Of a stretch of DNA of 64,000 nt, positions 8,471 through 19,749 are shown one piece after another; within the stretch, counting starts at the first letter, position 1; every line of letters starts with the position of its first letter. The position numbers and the translations under genes were made by a program. The notes beneath the pieces are model-generated. The model was not told the origin of the DNA, made no database searches, and was given only the letters and a program-made list of their open reading frames with translations. This DNA is from Pseudoips prasinana (Eukaryota > Arthropoda > Insecta > Lepidoptera > Nolidae), in contig OX621266.1 of NCBI GenBank assembly GCA_951640165.1, positions 744,001 to 808,000 on the forward strand. The letters run 5' to 3'.

Positions 8471-9892
8471 GGTAAGGTAGATGTACCATATTACGTATGT
8501 GTACGAACTTCCGTAAGTTTTCGGTTTAGGCCTAAAAATAAGAAAACTTCTAATTGTATCAAAAAGTTCTAAAATTATCTATTAAGTATATACAATAGAG
8601 CGTCAATTACACACGTTAAAAAGAACTGTAACCATCGTCGGCTCAGTTGTCACGTCTCCCTCGGTCGGTCTGCGGCAAACCGCCATAAAGGTACTGTCTG
8701 TGTTGCGTACGCGTAAGCTACCGCGCAGATTTTCATAAGGATATTGCGAGTGATATGTAAGTATTTTCATAACTAAGTAATGTAATTATTTTTAAGGGTT
8801 TTAAAACAAACTGATTGATTACCGTTTCAACTTACTTCATTTAGTTTTTAGCGAGTTAATTGAAATTTTCTGATTGCCGGAATTACCTACACCAAAAACC
8901 AACCGTGTCCATTATTACGTAACAATTACGGAATAGAGGAAAGGAAGGTGATTTTGTTTTTTGTAATTTTTCAGGAACGAGATGAGATAAGTAAACAAAA
9001 AAAGCTGTTACAGGTCTAATATATAACATAGTTTCTTGGAATCAAATTACGTATTACGATTTTATTTCTCTATGTTATGAAATACGTGTGTAAAGAGAAA
9101 ACATTTTTTTACTTTAAACAGATTCGTCACAAATAACATCGGTACAAAATCATTAATTTGTTTAATTTAATTGTATCTTCCAGTATATTTTTTGGTACCT
9201 ATTACTAGTATGATTGCATTCCTATACAATTCAAGTCATTTTATGTTGTAAAGAAATTATTATGTTATAATAATATATGTTGTTATTAAATTTAAATAAA
9301 CTGTTTTCCTACACTTATAAAATAAAGTTGTTTTATTTAGAACACGTCACATTAAATTTATGTTTCATATTTCATGTAATCCTGCAGAAAAACGGCATTT
9401 TTCTGCATATGCCGGAATTACCAGCACCCATTTACGGAATTACCTGGAGAGTCAAATTTTATACCGTAATAACGGACATTTACTAGGTCCAGAAAAATTA
9501 CGATTATTTTTATAAAATAGTTTAAATATAGTAGTGTTACGTAACAATCTCTTCTCTGAAAACCTCTTTTTACGACTAAACTAACTTCAATTCGCTGATT
9601 TTTCCTGCTTTACTGGAAATTGCTAGGAAAGACAAGAATGCCTTAGTACTCCGGAATTACGTACATTTACTATCCGTGCGTGACAAGTTGAGACCTGAGC
9701 GCGGTGACGTTGTAAGAGAAAACCTTTCGTTTTCCCGTTCGTTTAACTGTAGGTCAGTCTGAAGTCATGCGCAATGTTAAAAAAAATCATTTAACCCGGC
9801 CTGTGATGCCGACGTGAATCCCATACGTCGGCTTTCTCCTACAACGTCCCCGCGCTCAAGTCTCAACTTATCACGCACGGGTAGTACCTTAA
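8471..9892. mobile_element. Non-coding insert in Jockey-2 5' UTR, probable non-autonomous DNA transposon
   Basis: This interrupts the Jockey 5' UTR between TCTAGTGGT and (C/A)TTGGTGG, both contiguous in Jockey-1. The ends are weakly inverse (AAGGTAGATGTACCAT at left; the right end read in reverse gives AAGGTA at 9886-9892 and, across the inner MITE, continues AATGTACGTAATTCCG). The motif CGGAATTAC recurs at 8879, 9414, 9435 and 9652. There is no coding frame of note. It contains a MITE at 9670-9884. Superfamily not assigned; TSD not resolved. Confidence 0.5.
9670..9884. mobile_element. MITE with 52 bp terminal inverted repeats, TA target
   Basis: Left arm starts CTATCCGTGCGTGACAAG and the right arm ends CTTATCACGCACGGGTAG. 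They pair over about 52 bases with few mismatches. TA flanks both sides (9668-9669, 9885-9886), as for Tc1/mariner-type MITEs. No coding content. Confidence 0.75.
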
Positions 9893-10398
9893 TTGGTGGA
9901 AACGTAACCGTGCCAACTAAGCCATGTTAGTGTAGACCCAAGCACTAGGCCTTGCTCCTTCAGAGCAACGCCAGTTAATTGGAAGCGGTTTGGAATCATT
10001 GGCCTTCGGGGCTACCCTAGTCAACTCCAAATCGGAATCCCACCTCCTTAACCTACCTTCCCATTCTCTCTTGTTGTTTGGGTGCTGACGGCTTCGGCCC
10101 ATATCGCCCTCTGCATTAGAGCTGCTAGGAACCCTTTCGCACAATAAGACTGGCGAGAGGGATACAAGCTTAGGGCTCACCATAGGTACACACACCTCCT
10201 CGTCTAACCCGGCGAGGAGGGTGATACACACACCAACACACCCTCGGGCCCGTCCAACCCGAGGTGATAGTTGTAAGGGACATTCAACTGTTAGAGCGAC
10301 TGCCGAGAAGTTTCTTGTTAGTTCTTCTTCTCGGAACGCTCCGGGAGCGAACTAACGTAAAATTCGGTAGCTGTTAGGCCACTAAAATCCATCACAAG

Positions 10399-12428
10399 AT
10401 GGCCGCCCCCGTACCCGCCTCCATGGTAGACATTACCAAAGATCCCCGCTTCGTTGAGGCGGTCTTCAAGCTCCTCAAGTCCGACCCAGTTGGCTGGGCA
10501 AACTTGATGGAGACCGTGAAGACTAGGATCATGTTAGATGACCCCCCTTGCTCCGGCGCAACAGCGCAGGAGAACCTCAGTCTCTCCGTCCCCTCCTCTT
10601 CTGCCCCGTTCACCCAGACGGACAGGCAGTCACCACTCCCCCGTAACCGTACAGATTAGCGAGACAACGCGATGAAGTCGCAGAATTCCTCTGCGATCAT
10701 CAAATTGATCTCTTCCTCGTTCAAGAGACATTCCTCAAACCGAGCAAACGGAGGAGTCCTACAGTTGCCAACTATCGTATAGTTCGCAACGATAGAACTC
10801 ACTCCGTCAAAGGGGGCACGCTGATTTACTTTAAGAAATCACTGCATTGCGTACCTTTGGACCCTCCCGTGCTGAAGAACATTGAGGTCTCTGTCTGTCG
10901 AATAGGCATGACAGGCCATCAGCCAATCACGATAGTCTCGGCCTACCTCCCCCCAGACAAGGAGATGCTACTTAGCGATCTCCAAGCACTGTATGACTTA
11001 GATGGCTCTGTCATAGTGGCAGGCGATCTAAACTCCAAGCATGAGCAATGGAGCTGCCGTACGAGCAACTCGAACGGCCGCGCACTTGCTAATCACTTGG
11101 CAATCATACCGTTCGACCCTATAGTCCCTCTCGAACCGACCCACTTCCCCAGAATTGACAGTCACCGACCCGACATACTCGACATAGCACTCCTTAAGAA
11201 TACAAACCTACGTTTGGCTTCTGTAGAAGTGCTACACGAGTTAGACTCTGACCATAGACCGGTCATCCTTAGTCTTGCCTCCCGCACAAGCCACTCTGGC
11301 GCGGATAGCAACCTCCCACCCAGATATGTTACCGACTGGAAGAAACTTGAGGGTAAACTCAAGTCAGCCACGTCGGAGCACTTAGATTCGATACCGTCCC
11401 TCATAGAGACCCCCGAACAAACGCTCGCAGCTATCGGCTCTTTCACGACTCACGTCCAAATCCAAGTGAACGAATGTTCCCGGGAGGTCCCAGCGGCTGA
11501 CGCGTTCAGACGGTGGAAGCTCCCGGAGGATTTGCGTGAGTTAGTGACTGAGAAGAACGCGGCCATCAGAGCCTTCGACTCCTATAACACCTTGGAAAAC
11601 CGCACTCGAATGCGTGAACTACAGCGTACTGTACGTGAACGCATGACCGAGAGGCGGGAATCCGGGTGGGATAGGACGTTAGCCGAGATTCAACCCTCGC
11701 GGAAGGCCTTTTGGAATCTCTGCAAGCGACTCAAGACAGACACCGACTGGACCATCCCCCCGCTGACGCGTCCGAATCAACGCCCCGCGTTCGATGACGA
11801 CGAAAAAGCCGAATGCATGGCCGACAATCTAGAGTCCCAATGTTCTCCCAGCAACCTACCAGTAGACCCGGAGCACCTCAATGAGGTTGACTCCGAGGTA
11901 GAACGTAGGCTCGCCATCCCTCTCCCTCCGACCCCAACTGCCCCCTCCCGGGAGGACGCAGACGTCGACGATGACGACGATCCCCTGAGGCCAGTGACCA
12001 TCGAAGAGGTTAAAACTCTGATCATGAAACTCCACCCTCGTAAAGCCCCCGGTTATGACGGACTCACCAATCGCGTTTTCAAGCAACTCCCATTGCTTCT
12101 ACTTAGCCTGATGGCCGCGATTTTCAACGCGGCCTTTTCCAACAACATCTTTCCACACCAGTGGAAACAGGCGAACGTGATTGGTATCCCGAAGCCGTTT
12201 AAATCCAAATCCGACCCGGCGAATTACCGCCCCATTAGCCTTCTCTGCGCCATGGGGAAACTCTACGAGCGCATCATCCACGCCCGTTTGTCGTCGTACA
12301 TCCACGCAAACGATATCCTCCCAGACGAGCAGTTTGGCTTTCGAGCCAGACACTCCAGTGTCCATCAGGTGCATCGCATCGTTGAACACATCCTGGTAAA
12401 AGCCGCCCGAACCCGCAGCCATACTTGA
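10399..12428 (+). pseudogene. Jockey-2 ORF1 remnant and ORF2 endonuclease/RT remnant
   Basis: 10399-10650 encodes the first 84 residues of the gag-like protein (MAAPVPASMVDITKDPRF...). The frame then jumps to ORF2 sequence at 10654 (ATTAGCGAGACAACGC), losing all three zinc knuckles and the start of the endonuclease including the catalytic Asn. From 10857 the frame runs open through the endonuclease (GDLNSKHEQW, SDHRPV) into the RT (YRPISLL, FGFRARHSS) and stops at 12426-12428, before the first RT catalytic Asp. The sequence is otherwise very close to Jockey-1, so the lesions are recent. Confidence 0.88.
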
Positions 12429-12443
12429 GCAATCTTCTTCGAC

Positions 12444-13482
12444 GTGGCCAAAGCGTTCGACAAGGTCTGGCACAACGGCTTATTATATAAGCTGATTAAA
12501 CTCAAAGTGCCTGACCGTCTCGTGCACATCCTACGAGACTTCCTTACGGACCGAACGTTTCGCTACCGCGTCGAGGGAAATTACTCCTCCCTCCGACCGA
12601 TACGTGCAGGAGTTCCCCAGCGACATCCCCAGACCCAAGAAGGCTCATCTAGCCCTCTTCGCTGACGACACGGCTCTCTACTACTCCAGTAGGGACCCGT
12701 CAGCCATTCACCGAGAACTCCAATCCTCAGCCGATGCCCTCGGCAAACGGTTCAGGAAATGGAGGATCGAAGTCAACCCGACCAAGAGCGCAGCCGTGCT
12801 CTTCTCTAGGGTAAACCCCGCGCCCACCACAGATCCCGTCCGAATGTTTGGTAAACCGATCCCCTGGGAGAGGAAAACCAAATACTTGGGAGTGATCCTC
12901 GATCAGAAGTTAAACTTCAAGGACCATCTGAGATACGCTCGCAACCGTGCCTCATTTGCCCTTTATCGATTACACAGCCTACTGAATGCACGCAGTAAAA
13001 TGTCCCTTGAAAACAAGGTGAGAATTTACAAGACGTGCATTCGACCCATGATGACCTATGCGAGCCCGGTCTTCGCGCACGCTAAGGAACATCTCATCCA
13101 CCTCCTACAGGTAGTCCAGAACAAGTTTATGCGACGAGTCGTGGGCGCACCATGGTTCGTCCGTAACAAAAGCCTCCATGCCGATCTCCAATTGCCTACC
13201 ATCAGGCAATGGATGAAGCAAACGTCCAAAAGGTATTTTGACTCTGCCACTCACCATCCAAGTAAATTGGTGGTACGGGCGGTCAATTACACTCCCCTCC
13301 GACTCACAATTAAGCACCGTCGTCCGAAGCACGTCCTAGACGAACCGGACGACGAGACCACCGTTTACCTTGAGCACATCAAATCGATTAGAGACTCTCG
13401 CAACACTGCACAACCGATATTTCGTACTCGCCGGACGCGAGTACGACCGCGAACGCGTCGCGACCACCAGCGTCCTCCATGA
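12444..13482 (+). pseudogene. Jockey-2 ORF2 C-terminal part
   Basis: After the stop, the frame continues with FDVAKAFDKVWHNGLLY. It then loses 45 bases at about 12618, where GTTCCCCAG joins CGACATCCC, removing the PQGSVLAPLLF core of the RT; the junction shares CCAG with both edges. From 12604 the rest is open, with FADDTALYYSS and the same basic C-terminus as Jockey-1. The enzyme cannot be functional. Confidence 0.87.
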
Positions 13483-13773
13483 CCCTTAGTTTGCATTCGA
13501 TCCGATGAATGCCCGCTCCGGACCTAAACCGGTAGCGAGGCCCGCGTCGCGCATTAACGTAGAGCGACAGTTGCACAAAATCCCCTAAAATCACGACATC
13601 TCGCCCTCTCCACGTCAGTATCCGCCCAGAGCCGAGGTTCGAGCCCCACAGGGGGCGCCCTCCGGCGCGGGTACTTAGTTTGTAGTTTATATTTGCTAGG
13701 CCGGTTAGAGCCCACGCTCACCCCTACTGTCCGGTGAAGCAGTAAAAGCCGAGAGGCTAACTGCACGCGTCAC

Positions 13774-13813
<40 letters not shown>

Positions 13814-13953
13814 GTCGTGTTACGCCTGTCGTCATAGGTTTAAATACTCTTTGGTCTTATACTGTAGGTTTAAATACTCTTTGGTCATATCTTCGAATTT
13901 GTTGGTAAACAGTGTCTGTGAATTTTGTTTTTATTTAACTCACGTTTAGAAAA

Positions 13954-15549
13954 ATTAAAACCAGCCAGAATCAATTTGAGTTGTTATTAAGTTTTATGGA
14001 AGAGTAAGCAAGCAAGAAGTTTACTTACAATATTTAAAGCGAGTTGTTGAATTGAACTTGTGATATATTTGGGATTTTATTTTGTAGACATGGAGATCTT
14101 TGTAAGCCTTTAAGCAATGCAAGAGGTAGAATTGTGACCATCCAGCATTGGGAGGAGCTTACATCACTGCTCAACAGTGATGGCAGTGGTGATACAAAAT
14201 CCACAGAGAAGTGGAAAAAGGTTTAAACATTATCATACTTCATTTTAATATTGTTAATTATTGGTGACCTGTGTTTAAAATTTTGCTATATGCATGCTAG
14301 GTGTGGAGCGATTTTAAAAATAACACAAAGAAAAAAGCTGCAAGGCTGCATAGAGCAGCAAGTGGTACTGGTGGTGGGCCTGCAGTGTATACCAAACTCA
14401 CTGAATTAGAGAAAAGGGTCCTAAGCATTATTGGATTACAAGCAGCAACAGGCCTAGCTGTGGCTGAAGCAGGCTTCTCACAGGTTGGGCTTGGCACTTT
14501 TTTAATAAGTTAGAACTGTTATTAAGTTTTTTGTTATTTACATTTTATTAATTTCAGGATATTGGCGCTGTACCAAATGAGCCTGAGGTGACTGAACATT
14601 CTGCTCAAGAGAGCTCTTCGATTAATGAATGTAAGTCATTTGGTATACTTAGGTAGATATTATTTCATAAATAAATAGGATGGTACTGATTTTTTTTTTA
14701 TTTGCAGGTATTCAGCTATGGAATGAGCCTGGACCTTCTAGTAGAGTGCACTTAGAGCCTCCTATAAGCCAGGCTCATACAGAGTCAGGATGTCACAGCC
14801 AAGCCATCGATGTAGATATTGAAATCATAGAAAGTAAGTTACATAGTTACTTATAGTATGTAGTTAAGTATGTATGGTATTCATATCACTGTATTTTATA
14901 CTTATTATGAACCCTGTTTAAGTAATTTTTATTATATATCTATAGTGAACTTATAGTATATATATATATAAAGGTTGGTGGAGAATACCTTTGGCATTAA
15001 GTCCACCTTCGTACAGTTTTGTGAAATGAGTTAGATAAATTTCCTAATATTATATATATTATACTTAATCTAAATCAAACATTAAATTTCTAAAGAATAT
15101 GGTATACAGTAAAAATAAAATTATTTTATAATATTAGCAGTGTTTGTGTGCAGCCTTAAAATAACTAATATTTTCTTTTGTCAGATGCTGAAGAAGTCTT
15201 ACCTACATTATCTCCAGAGTGTCCTGTTGCTGCCCCTCAGGCTAATGTGCATCCTGCTCGGAATGGGCAAACTACACCACATCGTAGTCTGAGGTCATCA
15301 CATATCAGATTGACACCTCGAAGACGTGTGAGGCTGACCCAAACGGAGCAGGCTGCACATCAGTTTGTTAATTCTGATCGTGAATGGAGAACATTCAGAA
15401 TGCAGCAACATAGAGACTCCATGGAGATGAAAAGGGAACAGAACAGGATAAGGGAAATGGAAGTCCTAAACCAGAGGGAATGGCAAACAATTGGTTCAAG
15501 GACATTAGATTTATTAGATAAGTTAGTTACTAAGTTTTGTAAAGATTAG
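13954..15549 (+). pseudogene. Harbinger-1 Myb/SANT-like accessory gene (six exons, start codon lost)
   Basis: Harbinger elements encode a Myb/SANT-like DNA-binding partner of the transposase. Exons inferred from GT-AG borders and from the second copy: 13954-14003, 14088-14220, 14301-14483, 14558-14630, 14708-14833, 15185-15549. They sum to 930 bases, exactly 310 codons with the stop, with no internal stop. The N-terminal part (LLLSFMEEHGDLCKPLSNARGR... WEELTSLLNS ... KWKKVWSDFKNNTKKKA) fits the trihelix/Myb-like domain; then come a Gly-rich turn, an acidic/Pro middle, and an Arg-rich C-terminus (RLTPRRRVRLTQTEQAA) ending in a charged helix. Where copy 2 has ATG, this copy has ATT (13954-13956), so translation would need another start. 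Confidence 0.78.
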
Positions 15550-15847
15550 ATCGTAAATTAGATATTAATTATTTTATGTTACGATGGCTTTATTTTATTT
15601 TTATTTAGTTTTGTAAGTCTTTAAACTATGTGTTAAAACTCTAATTAAATATTATTTAATACTTATGTATTATGTAGTATTAAAATATTTTCGAGGAGGA
15701 TTAAAAATTAAAATATTTCAGATTATTTTGTTTAGTGTTTTTCATTTAATACATACCAATCATACACAGATATAATTCAATACTAGGGTGAGAAATAACA
15801 GTAAATTAACCTAAACCATAATAATTAACCTATTACAAAAAATAAAC

Positions 15848-17500
15848 TTATAATGACTTAAAAGATAATAATGATTGCTGCTGTAGTCTTCTAACCAACT
15901 GATCCCTTAACACCCGTCCTCTAATTAACTCAGTGGTGGAACTTGTCTCTCTGTCAAGGGTAATCCTCTCATTATAGTCCTGGTTATCATCTTGTACCAA
16001 GTCTGAAAAATGTTTATTTATTGAATACAAACAGCAATGAAAACAAGGTATGAAAAGTTTTAACTTATTTTATACCACAATTAAATAAGTATAAAATTGT
16101 AATTCCTGTATACCTGTGATATCCACATCCTCTGCAATGCCATAATTAATGCCTATGTTGTGTAAAACACAACAAGCTAAGATGATTCTAGAACATTTCA
16201 ATGGCTTATAATGAAGAGCCCTGTCTTTATTTAAGCATCTCCAACAATTCTTGAGCCTTCCAAATGTGTTTTCTATGACAACTCTAGCAGCCATATGCTT
16301 TTGATTATAGTTTGCTTGAGGTGTGTTAGGAGCTGCATCTAAAATTGGAGTCATCAGCCATGGACGTTGTGGATAACCTGAGTCACCTGAGAATTTAAAA
16401 TTAATAAATATATTACAAATCACAACATCATATTTTATGTCAGCCTAACACAAACTTTTCCCTAATTTAGTAAACCAGTTTATTCTGTAATAATACCCTA
16501 TAGCCTTGCATGATTCTGGGATAAAATTTAGTCAATTACTGATAGTAGAGTTTTACCTAAAAGCCACACTGTTTCCCCATTCCGGTGCAATAACTGCATA
16601 TATTGATTCAGGGCGCTATTGTCCCATATAAATGAATCATGATTGCACCTCCGAATTTGGCATTTACATTTAGGATCCGATATTCATCATCACATACCTG
16701 CAACATTTTTAATATAAGTATAGTTAGGTATTAAAAATTACTCATGCTATGAATGTTCAAGAATAATTTATTTACCATTTGGACATTGATAGAATGATAG
16801 TGTTTACGGGAATAGTAGCGATGCTCATCTTCTTTTGGTGGACCATGTATTCTAAAATGACTACAATCAATGCATCCAACAACCCCTGGTATTCTATATT
16901 TAGCAGAAAATCTGAAAAAAAATGTGTATTAAAATTAACTGTTTAATTTTTTTTTAAACCTGTAATGTATTGTATTATTATATCAAAAAAGTACCTTTGA
17001 CTAACTGCTTGTCTAGTATTTGTAGTGTCAGGAAACCGAATATATTTATTTAGCATATTCTTATGTATTAAGGCTCTAGTAACCTCTTCAATATAAACAC
17101 TGCACATTTTTTGGGACATATTCTTTGCAACCCCAACTGGCCGCTGGTAAGACCCCGTTGCAAAGAAAAATAGTGCAGTAAGTACAATTATTGATAAAAA
17201 GATACACATGCATGAGTGAGTACATTTTTATGTATTCATATGTTTTTAAATGTCTACCTTTGTTTCCAAGGTAACCCGTTGAGTAGCTTTCAAATCTGTT
17301 ATTTGTCTTAATTCTTTGCACAAGCATTTAAACGCTTTCTTCGAAAGGCGATAATTTCTTTTGAATTCGGTGTCTGGAAGATGTAACAGCGGATTGTTAT
17401 ATATGCGAGCTTCTGCACGAACACTGGTTAAATGATTACGCTCGTCTTGTGCTGTTGCCGTCGACAACATCCTCCAAGCGAAAAAATTACGTGCCGCCAT
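15848..17500 (-). pseudogene. Harbinger-1 DDE transposase (HARBI1 family, six exons, frameshifted)
   Basis: DDE nuclease that cuts and joins the element's ends. Exons on the minus strand: 17500-17258 (MAARNFFAWRML...), about 17190-16995 (FFFATGSYQRPVG..., acceptor AG not evident), 16911-16776 (IPGVVGCIDCSHFRIHGPP, first Asp), 16697-16557, 16386-16114 (GDSGYPQRPWLMTP with second Asp; VVIENTFGRLKN with the Glu), 16002-15848 (end). One A is missing at about 16642 in exon 4 relative to copy 2, which breaks the frame into a stop. The dead acceptor of exon 2 is a second lesion. The catalytic triad itself is intact. Lying tail to tail with the Myb-like gene is the usual arrangement. Confidence 0.82.
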
Positions 17501-17871
17501 TTTTTTTACAAATAATTGATCACAAATAAATGAATTCCGTGATAAGATGTTCGTATTAATATTGTATTCACTAAGAAAAGCTCCGTGATCCGTGACAAAG
17601 TTAACTCGCTCGCAAGTGAAAAAGTTCACGAACGAACTGTCAAAATAGGATAATGTTGTAACTCGCACTCGCATAAACGTCATTCGAGCTCGTTTAAATG
17701 CTCACTTCGATAAAGTTAGTCGATGGTCACGATCTTTAACTTGACAAACAATCTCGCACTCACAAAATATGGTTCACAAACTTGACGCAAGATGGCGCTG
17801 AGCAAACTCCATACAAATTCGCGTTTACTTTAACGCGACCGAGTAGTTAAAAAAACTCACACTAAGCATTC
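17501..17871 (-). promoter_or_regulatory. Harbinger-1 right terminal region, upstream of the transposase
   Basis: 370 bases between the transposase ATG and the right TIR. It is rich in GCTCG/CGAG words and likely holds the transposase promoter and terminal binding sites. No coding sequence assigned. Confidence 0.4.
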
Positions 17872-17874
17872 AGA

Positions 17875-18321
17875 CCATAATAAAAAAAGCGCAAGAAACA
17901 GGGCTGAAAGTCGTGGCAACGGTATGTGACCGAGGCACCTCAAATGTGGCAGCTATAAACGCATTGCTTAAAGAAACGCAAGAAACATTTTTACGCAATG
18001 GACAAGAATGTAAAGATGGTTTTTTCTTAGTGAATAAGGAACAGATTTTTCCAATATATGATCCACCTCACCTAATAAAGGGGATTAGAAATAATTTAAT
18101 CACAAAAAATCTTAAATTTAATATTAAAGGCAAAGAATGCATTGCAAAATGGGACCACATTGTGAACCTATTTAACAGGTGCCCCGGTAATAAAGGTGTA
18201 AAGTTAGTACCGAAACTAACAGCACATCATGTGTTGCCTGCACTTATCCCGAAAATGAGGGTTAAACATTGCACCCAGGTGTTCAGCCAATCAGTTGGAG
18301 TAGCTCTTGGATTTATGGCAG
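17875..18321 (+). pseudogene. P-element/THAP9-like transposase, second piece
   Basis: This continues the frame broken at 1199. It contains VATVCDRGTSNVAAINAL, which matches the P/THAP9 block with the second catalytic Asp (codon 17928-17930), and then YDPPHLIKGIRNNL, a well-conserved P-family signature. It ends at a clean splice donor (exon end 18321, GGTAAG). The acceptor at 19748-19749 restores Met-Ala-Gly-Cys-Gly in phase. No internal stops occur, so decay is mild and the interruption by Harbinger-1 appears to be the main lesion. The assignment to the P superfamily rests on motifs seen here; no search was run. Confidence 0.78.
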
Positions 18322-18419
18322 GTAAGCAGTTTATTCATTCATAATTAATTATGAATATTTCAAAGTTAATTTAAGAGTTTTTTTAACCCTAAGGTTCTGA
18401 ACCTCTGTATGAAAAAACT

Positions 18420-18591
18420 CTTATCCGCTATCAGTTGACAAATCGAGAATTTAGAATTCACCATGTCAAATAGTAGTTGACATAACCTTGAAGTCAGCTT
18501 TGCCCGTGTCAACTGGTAGTTGACATTGCATTTCACTCAGCTATGACCATGTCAACCTGTGGTTGACATCGCTCCCGCCGTCGAAAAAGCT
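18420..18591. repeat. Degenerate 43 bp tandem repeat with a TGTCAA-N7-TTGACA palindrome
   Basis: Palindromes ATGTCAA-N7-TTGACAT begin at exactly 18463, 18506 (GTGTCAA) and 18549, each 43 bases apart. A fourth, half-decayed unit precedes (TCAGTTGACA at about 18431). The spacer between palindromes has diverged while the half-sites are almost perfect. Confidence 0.7.
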
Positions 18592-19393
18592 GATTCTACC
18601 CGTCTCAATCACTCCAGGGCCTAATTTGTATTATTTGTCCCGTTTCTTCGTGAAATTTCCCTCCACACAACCCCAGTCAAGCAATTCAAACCATTGACAA
18701 AAATCAAGAAAAAATAAAATAAAAACGTTCCGTTTCACTCCAGTTCGATTCATGCTTGATTCGGTGAGGGATGTGGTGCGATAAAAAAGTGATTTTCTTC
18801 ATAAATCCAGTGTTATTCTAGGAGGTTTTTTGTGAACATCAAGGTAAGTAAATAACTAAACTAATCAAAGAATAAAAACCATATGTCATCGCTTTTATTT
18901 TTGAGATATGAGCTTTTGAATACAAGGCGAGCTTCAAAACGCCCTACTTCTAAGTTCAGCACAGCATAACTCTGAACTAAAGTCGTAATTTGATAAACAA
19001 AAGATAACATTGGTTAGCTAGTTTCATAATAAACATAAAACTATACAACACTTGACACTTTTTAAAATAAATTGAGTCCAAAGAAACGATTTTGTGAAAC
19101 CCGACCCGCGCGCTGACGGCGCTATAAATGGCGGGGCAAAGTAGGGTCGTCAAGTTTTTTTCGTGGGACATTTGAGGTAGGCACGCGCTGAGGGCCCGGG
19201 GCAAAGGCGCGTTGCGCGCGGACTTCCCTTGGGCAAGCGAGCTAGAGTTATAGGATCATTTTGTTGTCTGTCTTTATATCCATTTTTTCTTTATTTAACC
19301 AATTCAGTTGATATTTAATACGTACTTCAGTGACCAAAATATGATGTGTCACACAAATAGGAAATTGGTTCACTTTGAGGTTTTAAATCCATA

Positions 19394-19570
19394 CTAATAT
19401 TATAAATGGGAAAGTGTGTGTGTCTGTTTGTCCGTCTTTCACGGCAAAACGGAGCGACGAATTGACGTGATTTTAAGTGGAGATAGTTGAAGGGATGGAG
19501 AGTGACATAGGCTACTTTTTGTCTCTTTCTAACCCCATTTAACGCGAGCGAAGCCGCGGGCAAAAGCTAG
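19394..19570 (+). mobile_element. Lep1-type non-autonomous Helitron-like element
   Basis: Starts CTAATATTATAAATGG and ends GCGGGCAAAAGCTAG, inserted between A and T without TSD. It contains TTTGTCCGTCTTTCACGGCA and GCGAGCGAAGCCGCGGGC, sequence I recognise as widespread in Lepidoptera under this name. Non-coding. Confidence 0.75.
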
Positions 19571-19749
19571 TCAGTAATAAAAATGTTTTTTAACTGTATT
19601 ATAATATTTATAATATATGACTTATCGAATCAAAGGGTTATTTTAACAATTGCAGAAATATATTGTTCTTAAAATGAAATAGTTCAGAAGATATTGAATA
19701 AATTAGACAAATAATGACCCCGTAAAAAATATAATTTTCTCATTTACAG

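Larger units (their letters stand above)
8223..13811 (+). mobile_element. Jockey-clade LINE, internally deleted (Jockey-2)
   Basis: Head (8223-8470) matches the Jockey-1 5' UTR. After an insert (about 8471-9892) the 5' UTR resumes at TTGGTGGAAACGTAACC (9894). ORF1 is cut after about 84 codons and fused to ORF2 by a deletion equivalent to Jockey-1 positions about 3361-5028. A premature stop (TGA, 12426-12428) and a 45 bp deletion near 12618 break the RT. A-tail 13777-13811. The 5' target ACTACCAAAAAT (8211-8222) and the AAAAAT-AGTCGTG context after the tail match the empty site in Harbinger-2 (28975-28990 region). Confidence 0.88.
1200..17871 (+). mobile_element. PIF/Harbinger transposon 1 (interrupted)
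   Basis: The left end reads GAATGCTTAGTGCGAGTTT and the right end is its imperfect inverse (ACTCACACTAAGCATTC). It is flanked by the 3 bp duplication AGA, and removing the element restores the P transposase frame exactly. It carries two genes typical of the superfamily in divergent tail-to-tail order: a Myb/SANT-like gene (+, 13954-15549) and a DDE transposase gene (-, 15848-17500). The left subterminal region is split by an LTR derivative (1287-2159) and by two Jockey elements (2344-13811). A second copy in inverse orientation lies at 25176-29219 and shows the uninterrupted sequence at both sites. Without insertions it is roughly 4.3 kb. Harbinger TSDs are 3 bp, usually TWA; AGA is unusual. 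Confidence 0.85.
18322..19749 (+). other. Intron of the P-type transposase, carrying younger repeats
   Basis: A 1428-base non-coding stretch bounded by GT and AG. It holds the 43 bp palindromic repeat array (18420-18591), a short inverted repeat (AAGAGTTTTTTT near 18371 with AAAAAACTCTT near 18413), and a Lep1-type Helitron (19394-19570). I saw no coding sequence in it. Most of its length is probably later insertion, because P-family introns are usually much shorter. Confidence 0.55.

Noticed and set aside
18420..18591. CRISPR-like array because of regular 43 bp spacing
   Set aside because: Eukaryotic context, diverged units, 7-base centres, no true spacers.
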